Shown here in pieces: positions 18,913 through 30,329 of a stretch of DNA of 64,000 nucleotides (position 1 is the first letter of the stretch; each line of letters starts with the position of its first letter). A program made the translations under genes and the position numbers. Under the pieces are notes generated by a model. That model had not been told where the DNA came from and searched no databases. It saw only the letters and a program-made list of their open reading frames with translations. Origin of the DNA: Albimonas marina (GTDB taxonomy: Bacteria; Pseudomonadota; Alphaproteobacteria; Rhodobacterales; Rhodobacteraceae); contig NZ_JARHUC010000007.1 in the NCBI RefSeq assembly GCF_029223255.1, forward strand, positions 124,001-188,000. Reading direction: 5' to 3'.

Positions 18913-19251
18913 GGCGTCTCTCCCTTTGCGGGTCGTTTCTTGGTCGCGGAGGCCCCGCCCGGACGGCGGGGCGCCCCGGCGGGCGAGGGGCCGGCCCTGC
19001 TAGGTCCGGCGGGCGCCGCGCGGCCGGGTCGGCCGCGTCAGGCGCGGGCGTGCGGGGACGGGGGCGCGCCTGCGCCGGACCGCGAGGCGGCCGGGGCGGC
19101 CGGATCGGAGAGGCGCCGGGGTCGGGGAAATGCCTCGCCCGGGGCGTCGGCGTCGGCGTCGGTGCGGGCGCCGAGGGCGGGGGAGGGGAATGGAAACGTC
19201 AGGTCGGGCCTCTCGCCGGCACCTTGGCCGCCGAGGGGAGTCGGGGCAACG
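18913..19251. other. Non-coding gap upstream of the EamA gene
   Basis: GC-rich sequence of about 340 bases with no recognisable gene or RNA. It should include the EamA promoter at its left end; a short GTCGGC tandem (19145-19165) is the only pattern seen. Confidence 0.4.
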
Positions 19252-19279
19252 AAAAAGGGCGCCCGCGAGGGGCGCCCTT
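19252..19279 (-). terminator. Intrinsic terminator of rpsA
   Basis: A 10-bp stem AAGGGCGCCC/GGGCGCCCTT (19255-19264 with 19270-19279), loop of five bases, followed on the minus strand by a T-run, about 50 bases after the rpsA stop. A textbook Rho-independent terminator. Confidence 0.85.
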
Positions 19280-19329
19280 CTCCAGTCTTTCCAGACCTCC
19301 GCGGGGCCGGAGCCCTGCGGATGCGACGA

Positions 19330-21009
19330 TCACTCGTCGCGGGTCTTGAGGGCGGCGCCCAGGATGTCGCCCAGCGAGGCGCCCGAGTCCGACGAGCCGA
19401 ACTGCTCGACCGCCTCGCGCTCCTCGGCGATCTCGCGCGCCTTGATCGACAGGCCCAGACGACGGGCGTTCTTGTCGATGTTGGTCACGCGGGCGTCCAC
19501 CTTGTCGCCGACGTTGAAGCGCTCGGGGCGCTGGTCGGCGCGGTCGCGGGCGAGGTCGGAACGGCGGATGAACGCCTTCATGCCCTCGTACTCGACCTCG
19601 ATGCCGCCGTCCTCGATCTTGGTGACCGTGACGGTGACGATCTCGCCGCGCTTCACGCCGCCGGCCGTCGTGGTGAACGAGTCCTCGGAGAGCTGCTTGA
19701 CGCCCAGCGAGATCCGCTCCTTCTCGATGTCCACATCGAGAACCACGGCCTGGACGATGTCGCCCTTCTGGTACTCGGCCAGGGCCTGCTCGCCGGGACG
19801 ATCCCAGTCCAGGTCGGACAGGTGGACCATGCCGTCGATGTCGCCCTCGAGGCCGATGAACAGACCGAACTCGGTGATGTTCTTGACCTCGCCCTCGACA
19901 TGGGTGCCGGCGGGGAAGTTCTCGGCGAACAGCTCCCACGGGTTGCGCAGGCACTGCTTCAGGCCCAGCGACACGCGGCGCTTCACCGGATCGACGTCCA
20001 GGACCATCACCTCGACCTCCTGGGAGGTGGAGACGATCTTGCCCGGATGGACGTTCTTCTTGGTCCACGACATCTCGGAGACGTGCACCAGACCCTCGAC
20101 GCCCGGCTCCAGCTCGACGAACGCGCCGTAGTCGGTGATGTTGGTCACGCGGCCCATCAGCTTCATGCCGGCGGGATACTTGACCTCGACGCCCTCCCAC
20201 GGATCGGCCTGAAGCTGCTTCATGCCGAGCGAGATGCGGTGCGTCTCCTTGTTGATCTTGACCACCTGGACCTTCACGGTCTCGCCGATGTTCACGATCT
20301 CGGAGGGGTGGTTGACCCGGCGCCACGCCATGTCGGTGACGTGCAGCAGGCCGTCGACGCCGCCCAGGTCCACGAACGCGCCGTAGTCGGTGATGTTCTT
20401 CACCACGCCGTCGACGGTGTCGCCCTCGGTCAGGCGGGCCACCACCTCGGCGCGCTGCTCGGCGCGGCTCTCCTCGAGAACGGCGCGGCGCGAGACCACG
20501 ATGTTCCCGCGGCGGCGGTCCATCTTGAGGATCTGGAAGGGCTGCGGAACGCCCATCAGCGGGGTGATGTCGCGCACCGGGCGCACATCGACCTGCGAGC
20601 CGGGCAGGAAGGCCACGGCGCCGCCGAGGTCGACGGTGAAGCCGCCCTTCACGCGGCCGAAGATCTGGCCTTCGACGCGGGCGTCCTTCTGCGAGGCGGC
20701 GGACTCGAGACGGTCCCAGGCCTCCTCGCGGCGGGCCTTGTCGCGGCTCAGGACCGCTTCGCCCTTGGCGTTCTCGACGCGGTCGAGATAGACCTCGACC
20801 TCGTCGCCGACGCCGATCTCTTTCTCGCCGGGACGCTGGAATTCCTTCAGCTCGACGCGGCCTTCCATCTTGAAGCCGATGTCGATCAGCGCCTGGCCGT
20901 TGTCGATCGCGAGCACCTTGCCGCGGACGACGCTGCCCTCATCGGGCATGTGGAGCTCGAAGCTCTCTGCGAGCAGGGCCTCGAAGTCTTCCATGGTGGC
21001 ATTAGCCAT
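19330..21009 (-). CDS. rpsA: 30S ribosomal protein S1
   Basis: A 559-residue protein of six S1 RNA-binding domains (roughly 28-95, 110-175, 195-265, 282-350, 368-440 and 455-525). Repeats of the form VTNITDYGAFVELEPGVEGLVHVSEMSW and LGLKQ mark domains 3-6; the degenerate first two bind the ribosome. It recruits mRNA to the 30S subunit. Placement directly after cmk on the same strand is the conserved cmk-rpsA pairing. It ends at a strong intrinsic terminator. Confidence 0.98.
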   Translation of the reverse strand: MANATMEDFEALLAESFELHMPDEGSVVRGKVLAIDNGQALIDIGFKMEGRVELKEFQRPGEKEIGVGDEVEVYLDRVENAKGEAVLSRDKARREEAWDRLESAASQKDARVEGQIFGRVKGGFTVDLGGAVAFLPGSQVDVRPVRDITPLMGVPQPFQILKMDRRRGNIVVSRRAVLEESRAEQRAEVVARLTEGDTVDGVVKNITDYGAFVDLGGVDGLLHVTDMAWRRVNHPSEIVNIGETVKVQVVKINKETHRISLGMKQLQADPWEGVEVKYPAGMKLMGRVTNITDYGAFVELEPGVEGLVHVSEMSWTKKNVHPGKIVSTSQEVEVMVLDVDPVKRRVSLGLKQCLRNPWELFAENFPAGTHVEGEVKNITEFGLFIGLEGDIDGMVHLSDLDWDRPGEQALAEYQKGDIVQAVVLDVDIEKERISLGVKQLSEDSFTTTAGGVKRGEIVTVTVTKIEDGGIEVEYEGMKAFIRRSDLARDRADQRPERFNVGDKVDARVTNIDKNARRLGLSIKAREIAEEREAVEQFGSSDSGASLGDILGAALKTRDE

Positions 21010-21109
21010 GTGCAGTCATTCTCCGTTTCGTGCGTATTCGGGCCAGCCGGTTGGGTCCGGCGGTCTTGCGTTGAACCTCAGGCGGGCGAGGCGCTTACCC
21101 TGGCGCAAA

Positions 21110-21140
21110 CGCGAAGGCCCGGGGGCGTGCCCCAGGCCTG
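21110..21140 (-). terminator. Hairpin after cmk
   Basis: GGCCTGGGGC/GCCCCCGGGCC with a short loop directly after the cmk stop on the minus strand, followed by TTCGCGTTT. A possible weak terminator or attenuator before rpsA. Confidence 0.4.
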
Positions 21141-21145
21141 CTCGA

Positions 21146-21790
21146 TCAGCCTTCGCGTTTTCTTGTTATCAGCGCCGCCGCTTCGGCGATGGCCGCGTCT
21201 ATAGTCAATTCCGTGGTGTCGAGCAAGAGCGCGTCGTCCGCGGGCTTCAGGGGCGCGTCGGCCCGCTGGGCGTCGCGGGCGTCGCGGCGGGCGAGGTCGC
21301 CGGCCACCTCCTCGAGCGTGATCGCGGGGTTGGTCTTGACCAGCTCGGCATGGCGGCGCTGGGCGCGCACCGCGTCGGAGGCTGTGACGAACAGCTTCAC
21401 GTCCGCGTCGGGGCAGATCACCGTGCCGATGTCCCGCCCGTCCAGCACCGCGCCCGAGGGCTGGGCGGCGAAGGCGCGCTGGAAGTCGAGCAGGGCCTGG
21501 CGCACCTCGGGGATCGCGGCGACGACCGAGGCGGCCTCGCCCACCGGGCCGGTGCGCAGGCCGTCGGCCTTCAGGTCCTCGGGCTTCAGGGCGCGGGCGG
21601 CGGCGATGGCGACGGGGGCGTCGATGGTCCCGCGGCCGTCGCGCAGGGCCTTCAGGCCGGTCGCGCGATAGAGCAGCCCGGTGTCGAGATGGGCGAAGCC
21701 GTAGCGCTCGGCCAGCGCGCGCGACAGCGTGCCCTTGCCCGCGGCGGCGGGGCCGTCGATGGCGACGACGAACCGTCCCGGCGCGCTCAT
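21146..21790 (-). CDS. cmk: Cytidylate kinase
   Basis: A 214-residue P-loop kinase phosphorylating CMP and dCMP. The P-loop is [16 protein letters not shown] (residues 11-26); [39 protein letters not shown] and RRHAEL[12 protein letters not shown] follow in family order. The start overlaps the stop of the preceding GFA gene by four bases, so cmk translation is coupled to an inserted gene; in related genomes cmk usually follows aroA directly. Confidence 0.96.
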   Translation of the reverse strand: MSAPGRFVVAIDGPAAAGKGTLSRALAERYGFAHLDTGLLYRATGLKALRDGRGTIDAPVAIAAARALKPEDLKADGLRTGPVGEAASVVAAIPEVRQALLDFQRAFAAQPSGAVLDGRDIGTVICPDADVKLFVTASDAVRAQRRHAELVKTNPAITLEEVAGDLARRDARDAQRADAPLKPADDALLLDTTELTIDAAIAEAAALITRKREG

Positions 21791-22193
21791 CGGCCCGCCA
21801 CCTCGCCCGGGGCGATCCGGTCGTAGCGGGGCAGGCCGTCCGGGGGGATCGCGTCCCAGTCGGCTTTCGAGGCGGTGAATTCATGGGCCGAGAGGCGCAG
21901 GCCGGTGGGCATGTCGGCGGTCCCCATCCAGATCTCGAGGCGGTCCCAGTCCGTGGCGGTCCAGAACAGGTTCCCGCCGCAGGTCCCGCAGAAGCCGCGG
22001 CGGCCGGTCTCCGAGGACGCGTACCAGCGGAGCGTGGTCTCTTCGATGCGCACGTCCGCGGCGGGGAACGTGGCGCAGGCGACGTGGTTCCCGGTGGTGC
22101 GCCGGCAATCCTCGCAATGGCAGGCGACGACGGGGACCGGCCCGGTCTCGACGCGCCAGCGCACGCCGCCGCACAGGCATCCGCCGCCCAGGA

Positions 22194-22197
<4 letters not shown>
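21787..22197 (-). CDS. GFA family protein (second of tandem pair)
   Basis: A 136-residue zinc protein of the GFA/CENP-V fold (glutathione-dependent formaldehyde-activating enzyme-like). The cysteine ligand pattern is [22 protein letters not shown] and [12 protein letters not shown]. Start: a GTG at 22197 that overlaps the upstream GFA stop as GTGA; no ATG is available before the first motif. Most such proteins are of unproven activity. It is a tandem paralogue of 22194-22679 and sits inside the aroA-cmk interval with 4-base overlaps on both sides. Confidence 0.85.
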
Positions 22198-24391
<2,194 letters not shown>

Positions 24392-25126
24392 TCAGAGGCG
24401 GCGGAAGCGCAGGTAGTGGGGCGTGCGCCCCTCGCGCACCGCCTTCGCCTCGTAGCGGGTGCGGGTCCAGCCCTCCCACGGCTCGCGCCAGTCGGCGGGG
24501 CGCTCGGCCAGCCACTCGAAGGCGGGATGGGCGCGGCACTGGACCAGCGAGTGGCGCACGTAGTCCTCGATGTCGGTGGCCACCCGCAGCTCGGCCCCCG
24601 GCGCCATCACCCGGGCCAGCGCGTCCAGCCCCTCGGGGTTGATGAAGCGGCGCTTGTGGTGGCGGCTCTTGGGCCAGGGGTCGGGGTAGAGCACGAAGGC
24701 CCGCGCGACCGAGCCCGCGGGCAGCACGTCCATCAGGTCGCGCGCGTCGCCGGGGTGGATGCGCACGTTGTCGATGCCGCGCCGGGCGAGGTCGGCCACG
24801 CACATCGCCACGCCGTTGATGAAGGGCTCGCAGCCGATCACGCCGATCGCGGGGTCCGCCTCGGCCTGGGAGAGCATGTGCTCGCCGCCGCCGAAGCCGA
24901 CCTCGAGCCACACCGGGCGCGCCGCGCCCGGGGCGTCGCCGAAGAGGGCGGCGAGGTCGATGGGCTCGCGGTCGGGGTTCTCGTCCCAGCCGACGCGGGG
25001 CGGGCGCAGCGCCTGGAGCGTGGTCTCCAGGTGCTCGGCCTGGCCCTGGCGCAGCTTCTTGCCGTGCCGTCGGCCGTGGAAATTGCGCCAGGGGGCGCCG
25101 TCCTCGCGGATGGGTGTCTCGGTCAT
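24392..25126 (-). CDS. trmB: tRNA (guanine-N7-)-methyltransferase
   Basis: A 244-residue SAM-dependent enzyme forming m7G46 in tRNA. Motif I is VWLEVGFGGGEH; the catalytic/tRNA-binding stretch is VLYPDPWPKSRHHKRRF; the C-terminus GWTRTRYEAKAVREGR is the conserved TrmB ending. The N-terminal RNFHGRRHGKKLRQGQ is typical of alphaproteobacteria. It lies near metK in the conserved metK-trmB order, with a GFA gene between them. Confidence 0.96.
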   Translation of the reverse strand: MTETPIREDGAPWRNFHGRRHGKKLRQGQAEHLETTLQALRPPRVGWDENPDREPIDLAALFGDAPGAARPVWLEVGFGGGEHMLSQAEADPAIGVIGCEPFINGVAMCVADLARRGIDNVRIHPGDARDLMDVLPAGSVARAFVLYPDPWPKSRHHKRRFINPEGLDALARVMAPGAELRVATDIEDYVRHSLVQCRAHPAFEWLAERPADWREPWEGWTRTRYEAKAVREGRTPHYLRFRRL

Positions 25127-25206
25127 GGCGCGCGCTCTAGCGAGGTCGGCCGCCGCTGTCGAGCCTGTCGCGCGGCGCGCGGGCGGCGGAGCGGCCTCGC
25201 CGGGGC

Positions 25207-25812
25207 TCAGCCGGGCCGGCCGGGACGGGCCCCTTCGGCGGCGTAGGCGGCGAGGAGGGCCGGGAAGGCCTCCGGCCCGGGGAAGCGGTCGTGGCGATGG
25301 GGGGCGGGGGTGCCGGCCCAGGGCAGGGCGTCGGCGCGCATGGTCTCGAGGAACGGGACCGTCCAGCCCGCGTCGTCGAGCATCGTGGCGCGCAGGTTCA
25401 CGAGGCCCCCGAAGGCCGCGATGCGGGTGAACACCCAGGAGCCGCAGGCGGGGCAGATCCGGTGGTCGATGCCGGACGGCGGCAGGCCGTCGCCGCCCTG
25501 CTCGGCGGCCTCGGCCTCGGCGAGGCCCGTGGCCCCGGCGCATCCCCGCTCCAGCGCGCCGCCCAGGCCGCCGCGGATCGAAGAGCCCTGCGTCAGGGCG
25601 AAGCCCGCCTCGGGCAGCATCAGCGTCAGCGAGAAGGCCGAGCCGGTCATCCGCTGGCAGCCCCGGCAGTGGCAGGCGGCCGAGAGCATCGGCGGCGCCG
25701 TCACGGCGAAACGCAGCGCTCCGCAGCGGCAGCCGCCGGCCCAGGGCAGGCGCCAGCCGGAGGCGTCGGCGTCGGCGGCGGGGGCGGGGGCGGGCGCGGC
25801 GGGATCGGACAC
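25207..25812 (-). CDS. GFA family protein with internal insertion
   Basis: A 201-residue third GFA/CENP-V-like zinc protein, distinct from the tandem pair at 22 kb. The ligand motifs are GGCRCGALRF, ACHCRGCQRMTGSAF and CPACGSWVF; about 45 extra residues (GGALERGCAGATGLAEAEAAEQGG...) lie between the second and third. The GTG at 25812 is chosen because an AAGGAG Shine-Dalgarno lies nine bases upstream; the ATG 42 bases further up has none and adds an Arg-rich tail. The biochemical role is unknown. Confidence 0.8.
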   Translation of the reverse strand: MSDPAAPAPAPAADADASGWRLPWAGGCRCGALRFAVTAPPMLSAACHCRGCQRMTGSAFSLTLMLPEAGFALTQGSSIRGGLGGALERGCAGATGLAEAEAAEQGGDGLPPSGIDHRICPACGSWVFTRIAAFGGLVNLRATMLDDAGWTVPFLETMRADALPWAGTPAPHRHDRFPGPEAFPALLAAYAAEGARPGRPG

Positions 25813-25921
25813 GGCGGAGCTCCTTCGAAACGACCTGGGACGAACGCGCCGCACAGTGCCTCGCGGCGCCGGCCCGCGCCACCGCCTCGGCCGTCGCAGC
25901 CCGGACCGGCCGTCGGAGCCG

Positions 25922-26071
25922 GGCGCCGCGTCGGCGGACGCTACCGTGGCGCGGGGCGCGCCCGCGGCTCAGGGCGGACGGCGCGCAGGGGGCGGCCGTC
26001 GCCGGAGGCGGGACGCCGGGATGCGCCGCGGACGGAAGGCCGGCCCCGCGCAGGAGGGTCGACGCGGCGCC
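25922..26071. repeat. Family B inverted-repeat element (B5)
   Basis: It begins GGGCGCCGCGTCGG and ends GGTCGACGCGGCGCC. It lies in the otherwise empty gap 25813-26190 between the third GFA gene and the metK terminator. Confidence 0.6.
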
Positions 26072-26191
26072 AGGTCGAGGCCGGCGAGACGGGGGCGTCG
26101 GGGCGGCCGCGGCGGCGACAGGCGGGCGAGGAAGGGACGTCGGGCGAACGTCGGGGGCGCGGAGACGAGAGGTGCGGCGTCAGCCGCCCGG

Positions 26192-26225
26192 AAACGAAAG
26201 CGCCGCCCCGGGGCAGGGGCGGCGC
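26192..26225 (-). terminator. Intrinsic terminator of metK
   Basis: A perfect 10-bp stem GCGCCGCCCC/GGGGCGGCGC (26200-26209 with 26216-26225), followed on the minus strand by TTTCGTTT, about 40 bases after the metK stop. Confidence 0.8.
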
Positions 26226-26265
26226 GATGTCCGGCAGGGGAGGGGCGGAGCCCTCCGGATGCGCC

Positions 26266-27486
26266 TCAGACGGCGGCCTTGATCGCCTCGGCGAGGTCGG
26301 TCGCCTCCCAGGAGAAGCCGCCGTCGGCCTCGGGGGCGCGGCCGAAGTGGCCGTAGGCCGAGGTCCGCTCGTAGATCGGCTTGTTGAGCTGCAGCTTCTC
26401 GCGGATGCCGCGGGGCGACAGGTCCATGACCTTGCCGATCGCGGCCTCGATCCGCTCCTCGGGCACCTCGCCGGTGTCGAAGGTCGAGGCGTAGATCGAC
26501 AGCGGCTGGCTGACGCCGATGGCGTAGCTGAGCTGGATCACGCATTTCTTCGCCAGGCCCGCGGCGACCACGTTCTTGGCCAGGTAGCGCGCCGCGTAGG
26601 CCGCCGAGCGGTCCACCTTGGTCGGGTCCTTGCCCGAGAAGGCGCCGCCGCCGTGGGGCGCGGCCCCGCCGTAGGTGTCGACGATGATCTTGCGCCCCGT
26701 CAGGCCCGCGTCGCCGTCCGGCCCGCCGATCACGAACTTGCCCGTGGGGTTCACGTGCCACACCGCGTCCGCCGCGATCCAGCCGTCGGGGATCACGCCG
26801 CGGATGTAGGGCTCCACCCGCTCGCGCACCTGGGCGGAGGTCAGCGAGGCGTCGAGGTGCTGGGTCGAGAGCACGATCGAGGTCACCGCCACCGGCATGC
26901 CGTTCTCGTAGCGCATGGTCAGCTGCGCCTTGGCGTCGGGGCCGAGCCACGGCTCGGTCCCGTTCTTGCGCACCTCGGTCAGCTTCTTGAGCATCGCGTG
27001 GGAGTAGTGGATCGGCGCGGGCATCAGCGCGTCGGTCTCGTCGGTGGCGTAGCCGAACATGATGCCCTGGTCGCCGGCGCCCTCGTCTTTGTCGCCGGCG
27101 GCGTCCACGCCCTGGGCGATGTCGGCGGACTGGGCGTGCAGGTAGTTCTGCACCTTCATCGTCTTCCAGTGGAAGCCGTCCTGCTCGTAGCCGATGTCCT
27201 TCACGACCTTGCGGGCGATGTCCTCGACCGAGTCGATCACCGACTGGGGCCCGCGCACCTCGCCGCCGATCACCACGCGGTCGGTGGTGGCGAAGGTCTC
27301 GCAGGCGACGCGGCTGTAGGGATCCGCGGTGAGGAAGGCGTCGAGCACCGCGTCGGAGATGCGGTCGCAGACCTTGTCCGGATGTCCCTCGGACACCGAC
27401 TCCGAGGTGAAGATGTAGCTGTTCCGGGCCAAGCGGGCGCTCCCTCGAACACGGGCCGCGCTGGGGGACGCGGCGAGTTTGGACAT
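26266..27486 (-). CDS. metK: S-adenosylmethionine synthetase
   Basis: Up to 406 residues; makes SAM from ATP and methionine. Motifs: [11 protein letters not shown] near the N-terminus, [12 protein letters not shown] and [16 protein letters not shown]. The ATG at 27486 gives an unusual 20-residue Ala/Ser/Arg-rich extension; the family normally starts three or four residues before [17 protein letters not shown] at 27432, seven bases after a GGGAG Shine-Dalgarno, would give exactly that N-terminus and is the likelier start. A hairpin that could pair with this Shine-Dalgarno lies just upstream. It follows lnt closely on the same strand and ends at a clear terminator. Confidence 0.95.
   Translation of the reverse strand: MSKLAASPSAARVRGSARLARNSYIFTSESVSEGHPDKVCDRISDAVLDAFLTADPYSRVACETFATTDRVVIGGEVRGPQSVIDSVEDIARKVVKDIGYEQDGFHWKTMKVQNYLHAQSADIAQGVDAAGDKDEGAGDQGIMFGYATDETDALMPAPIHYSHAMLKKLTEVRKNGTEPWLGPDAKAQLTMRYENGMPVAVTSIVLSTQHLDASLTSAQVRERVEPYIRGVIPDGWIAADAVWHVNPTGKFVIGGPDGDAGLTGRKIIVDTYGGAAPHGGGAFSGKDPTKVDRSAAYAARYLAKNVVAAGLAKKCVIQLSYAIGVSQPLSIYASTFDTGEVPEERIEAAIGKVMDLSPRGIREKLQLNKPIYERTSAYGHFGRAPEADGGFSWEATDLAEAIKAAV
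27440..27474 (-). promoter_or_regulatory. Possible SAM/SAH-riboswitch-like pseudoknot before metK
   Basis: On the minus strand a perfect 6-bp stem GCCGCG/CGCGGC (27474-27469 with 27460-27455) closes an 8-base loop UCCCCCAG. The loop's UCCC can pair with GGGA of the Shine-Dalgarno GAGGGAG (27446-27440) that precedes the TTG start. Hairpin loop pairing to the ribosome site is the layout of SAM/SAH riboswitches known upstream of metK in Rhodobacterales. The conserved core bases are not clearly matched, so this is a hypothesis. Confidence 0.3.
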
Positions 27487-27561
27487 GAACGGCCCCCGTC
27501 TAAGCAGGCCGGCTCCGCGCGGTCAAGGCGAGCGCCGGGCGGCGGGGGGCCGAAGCGGGCG

Positions 27562-29310
27562 TCAGCCCCCGTTCCGGGCCGGTTCCGCGCGCAGACGCCG
27601 CAGGCCCGCCGCCCCCGCGGGCGCGAGCAGCGCGAGGATCGCCAGCGTCATCCACGGCCGATCCCCGCTGCGGGCGTAGAGCGTGGGGGCGAGCGCGATG
27701 GGCAGGCGCGCCTGCACGGCGCCCGCCTCCAGCAGGCCGAGGCGCTCCACCACCCGGCCCCAGGGGTCGATCATCGCCGAGATGCCGGTGTTGGCGGCGC
27801 GCGCCAGCGGCAGGCCCTGCTCGATCGCGCGCATCCGCGCCTGGTGAAAGTGCTGCCAGGGCCCGGCCGAGGCGCCGAACCAGGCGTCGTTGGTGATCTG
27901 CACCATCCAGCGCGGCCGCGCCTCGGGATCGGCCGAGGGCATCTCGTGGGGGAAGATCGTCTCGTAGCAGATCTGGGGGGCGAAGGCGGGCAGGCCGGGC
28001 AGGTCGAGATGCGCCGCGCCCTCGCCCGAGGCGAAGCCGCCGCTCTCGCCCACCAGGGGCCCGAGGCCGGCTTGGGCCATCAGGCCATGGAGCGGCATGT
28101 ATTCGCCGAAGGGCACCAGGTGGCGCTTGTCGTAGGCGGCCAGGATCTCGCCCCCGGGGCCGATCGCCTCGAGCGCGTTGCGCCAGGAGTTGCGGCCCGA
28201 GGCGTCGGGGACGATGCGGCGCGCGCCCACCAGCACGGTCGCGCCGCGGGCGGCGGCGGCGATGGCCTCGCGCGCGGCGGGCTCGCGCTCCAGGATCCAG
28301 GGCACCGCGGTCTCGGGCCAGATCACCACGTCGGGGGCGGGGCGGCCGGGCTCGGGGGCAGAGAGGGCGCGCAGGCGGGCGAAGATGCGGGGCATCTCGT
28401 CGGGGTCCCACTTGGCGCGCTGGGCGGCGTTGGGCTGCACTAGGCGCACCTCGGGGGCCGAGGGGGGCGCGGGGTCGGCGGGGGCGCCGGCCAGCCGCCA
28501 GCCCGACCAGCCGAAGCCGACCGCCAGCGCCAGGACCGCCGCCGCGCAAGCTGCGGCGAAGCCCGGCCGAAGGCCGGCCCGCAGGGCCATCGCCGACAGG
28601 CGGCCCTCGGCGCGCGCCGCCGGGATGACGCCGCCCGGCGTCAGCCAGGGCGAGGCGAGGGCGCCTGCGAAGGCCAGGACCAGCAGCCCCAGCGTGTGGG
28701 GGCCGAAGAGGGACAGCGTCTGCGCCAGCCAGGTCTGGGCGAAGGCGTAGGCGGGCAGGGCCCAGGGGAAGCCGGTCAGGACATGGGCGCGGGCGAACTC
28801 GGCCAGCGTCCAGGCGCCGGCCAGCGCCAGCGCCGCGGGCAGGCCCCGGGCCGAGGTCGCCTCGCACAGCCGCCGCGCGGCCCAGAAGGCCAGCGCCCAG
28901 AACAGGCCCAGCCCGGCGGCGAGCCCGGTCACCGCGAAGGGCGCCATCCAGCCGTGGCGGGCGACGTCCACCAGGAACGCCTCCGCCACCCAGTAGAGCC
29001 CGGTGAGGAAGAAGGCCGTGCCCGCCGCCCAGCCGATGCGGAACGCCTCCGCCCGCTCGCCCTTCGCCAGCGCCAGCCAGGCGAGCGCGGGGATGCAGAG
29101 GAAGACCAGCGGCCAGAGGCCGACCGGCGGCTGGGCGAGGGTCAGCCCCACGCCGCAGGCCGCCGCCAGCAGAAGGCGCCCGCGGCGGGTCCCGGCGGCG
29201 CGGCCCAGCCGACCGCGCAGGCCGGGGGCCAGGCGCCGGGGCGCGGCGGGGCGGGTCGCCCCCCGCCCGGATCGGCTCTCGGAGCGGCGGCCCCCGGATC
29301 GCGCGGTCAT
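27562..29310 (-). CDS. lnt: Apolipoprotein N-acyltransferase
   Basis: A 582-residue inner-membrane enzyme that adds the third acyl chain to lipoproteins. An Arg/Gly-rich N-terminal stretch of about 45 residues precedes roughly seven transmembrane helices and a periplasmic nitrilase-like domain. The catalytic triad is visible: Glu in VVIWPETAVPW, Lys in AYDKRHLVPFGEYMP and Cys in PQICYETIFP. The final hydrophobic helix is present. The start overlaps the corC stop by four bases. It belongs to the conserved phoH-ybeY-corC-lnt order. Confidence 0.95.
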   Translation of the reverse strand: MTARSGGRRSESRSGRGATRPAAPRRLAPGLRGRLGRAAGTRRGRLLLAAACGVGLTLAQPPVGLWPLVFLCIPALAWLALAKGERAEAFRIGWAAGTAFFLTGLYWVAEAFLVDVARHGWMAPFAVTGLAAGLGLFWALAFWAARRLCEATSARGLPAALALAGAWTLAEFARAHVLTGFPWALPAYAFAQTWLAQTLSLFGPHTLGLLVLAFAGALASPWLTPGGVIPAARAEGRLSAMALRAGLRPGFAAACAAAVLALAVGFGWSGWRLAGAPADPAPPSAPEVRLVQPNAAQRAKWDPDEMPRIFARLRALSAPEPGRPAPDVVIWPETAVPWILEREPAAREAIAAAARGATVLVGARRIVPDASGRNSWRNALEAIGPGGEILAAYDKRHLVPFGEYMPLHGLMAQAGLGPLVGESGGFASGEGAAHLDLPGLPAFAPQICYETIFPHEMPSADPEARPRWMVQITNDAWFGASAGPWQHFHQARMRAIEQGLPLARAANTGISAMIDPWGRVVERLGLLEAGAVQARLPIALAPTLYARSGDRPWMTLAILALLAPAGAAGLRRLRAEPARNGG

Positions 29311-30329
29311 TCGGCCGCCCGCGCCTCCGCGGGGATCGAGGCCGTCGAGGCCGGGGCTGCGGCCAGCGTCGCCTCGGCGTCGGTCTCGGCCGTGTCGACC
29401 GTCTCCGACGTGTCCTCCCCCGCCCGCTTCAGCCGCACCCGCAGGCGCTTGATGCGGCGGGGATCGGCGTCGAGCACCTCGAACTCGTGTCCGTCGGGAT
29501 GCAGGATCACCTCGCCCCGCTCGGGGATGCGGTCGGCGAGCATGAAGACCAGGCCGCCCAGCGTGTCCACGTCCTCGTCGAGGTCGTCGGCCAGCAGGTC
29601 GACGCGGGCCTCGCTCTCGAACTCGGGGATCTCGAGGCGCGCGGCGCAGATGTAGACGCCCTCGGCCTCCTTGCGGAACGAGAAGCTGTCGGCGACGTCG
29701 TGCTCGTCCTCGATGTCGCCCACGATGGTCTCGAGCACGTCCTCGATGGTCACCAGCCCGTCGACGCCGCCGTACTCGTCGATCACGAGGGCCATGTGCA
29801 TCCGCCCGCCCTGCATCTTCTGCAGCAGCGCGTCGATGGGCATCGAGGGCGGCACGTAGAGCATGGGGCGCAGCAGGGGCCGCAGGTCGAAGTCGTCCTG
29901 CACCGCCCCGTTGAAGCCGAAGCGCAGCGCCAGGTCCTTGAGGTGCACGAAGCCCAGCGGATCGTCCAGCGTCTCGCGGTAGACGGGCAGGCGGGTGTGG
30001 CGGGTCTTGCGGAAGGCCGAGACCAGCTCCTCGAGCCCGCCGTCGACCTCCACCGCGTCGACGTCGGCGCGGGGCACCATCACGTCGAGCACCTTCAGCT
30101 CGCGCAGCCGGCGCACGTTGAGCAGCATCGCCCGCTCGCCCGCGCTGCGCGCCGCCTCCTCGGCGGCGCTGCGTTGGTCGGGGTTCGGCTCGACGTTCCT
30201 CGCCCGGCCGAAGAGCCGCGCGATCAGGCTTCGACTCGACGCCTCGGCGCCGTCGTCCTGGCCGCCCGCGGCGCCCGCTTCCGTGGCCGGGGCTCTCGCC
30301 TCCCGGCCGCGTCCTTGATCAGAGTCCAT
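29307..30329 (-). CDS. corC: CorC/HlyC-type CBS-domain protein
   Basis: A 340-residue soluble protein without the membrane DUF21 domain. It has two CBS domains (about residues 75-200; VMVPRADVDAV and IDEYGGVDGLVTIEDVLETIVGDIEDEHD), then a CorC_HlyC transporter-associated domain (about 225-305). It is the gene usually called corC, tlyC or ybeX, linked to magnesium/cobalt efflux and ribosome maturation with YbeY. The N- and C-terminal tails are acidic and Ala-rich. The start at 30329 overlaps the end of ybeY by 11 bases. Confidence 0.9.
   Translation of the reverse strand: MDSDQGRGREARAPATEAGAAGGQDDGAEASSRSLIARLFGRARNVEPNPDQRSAAEEAARSAGERAMLLNVRRLRELKVLDVMVPRADVDAVEVDGGLEELVSAFRKTRHTRLPVYRETLDDPLGFVHLKDLALRFGFNGAVQDDFDLRPLLRPMLYVPPSMPIDALLQKMQGGRMHMALVIDEYGGVDGLVTIEDVLETIVGDIEDEHDVADSFSFRKEAEGVYICAARLEIPEFESEARVDLLADDLDEDVDTLGGLVFMLADRIPERGEVILHPDGHEFEVLDADPRRIKRLRVRLKRAGEDTSETVDTAETDAEATLAAAPASTASIPAEARAAE

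Noticed and set aside
17848-21204. Open frame of 1118 codons on the plus strand
   Set aside because: Antisense to the EamA gene and rpsA, His/Gln/Arg-rich shadow sequence without domains.
25291-28443. Open frame of 1050 codons on the plus strand
   Set aside because: Antisense to GFA, metK and lnt; composition typical of shadow frames.
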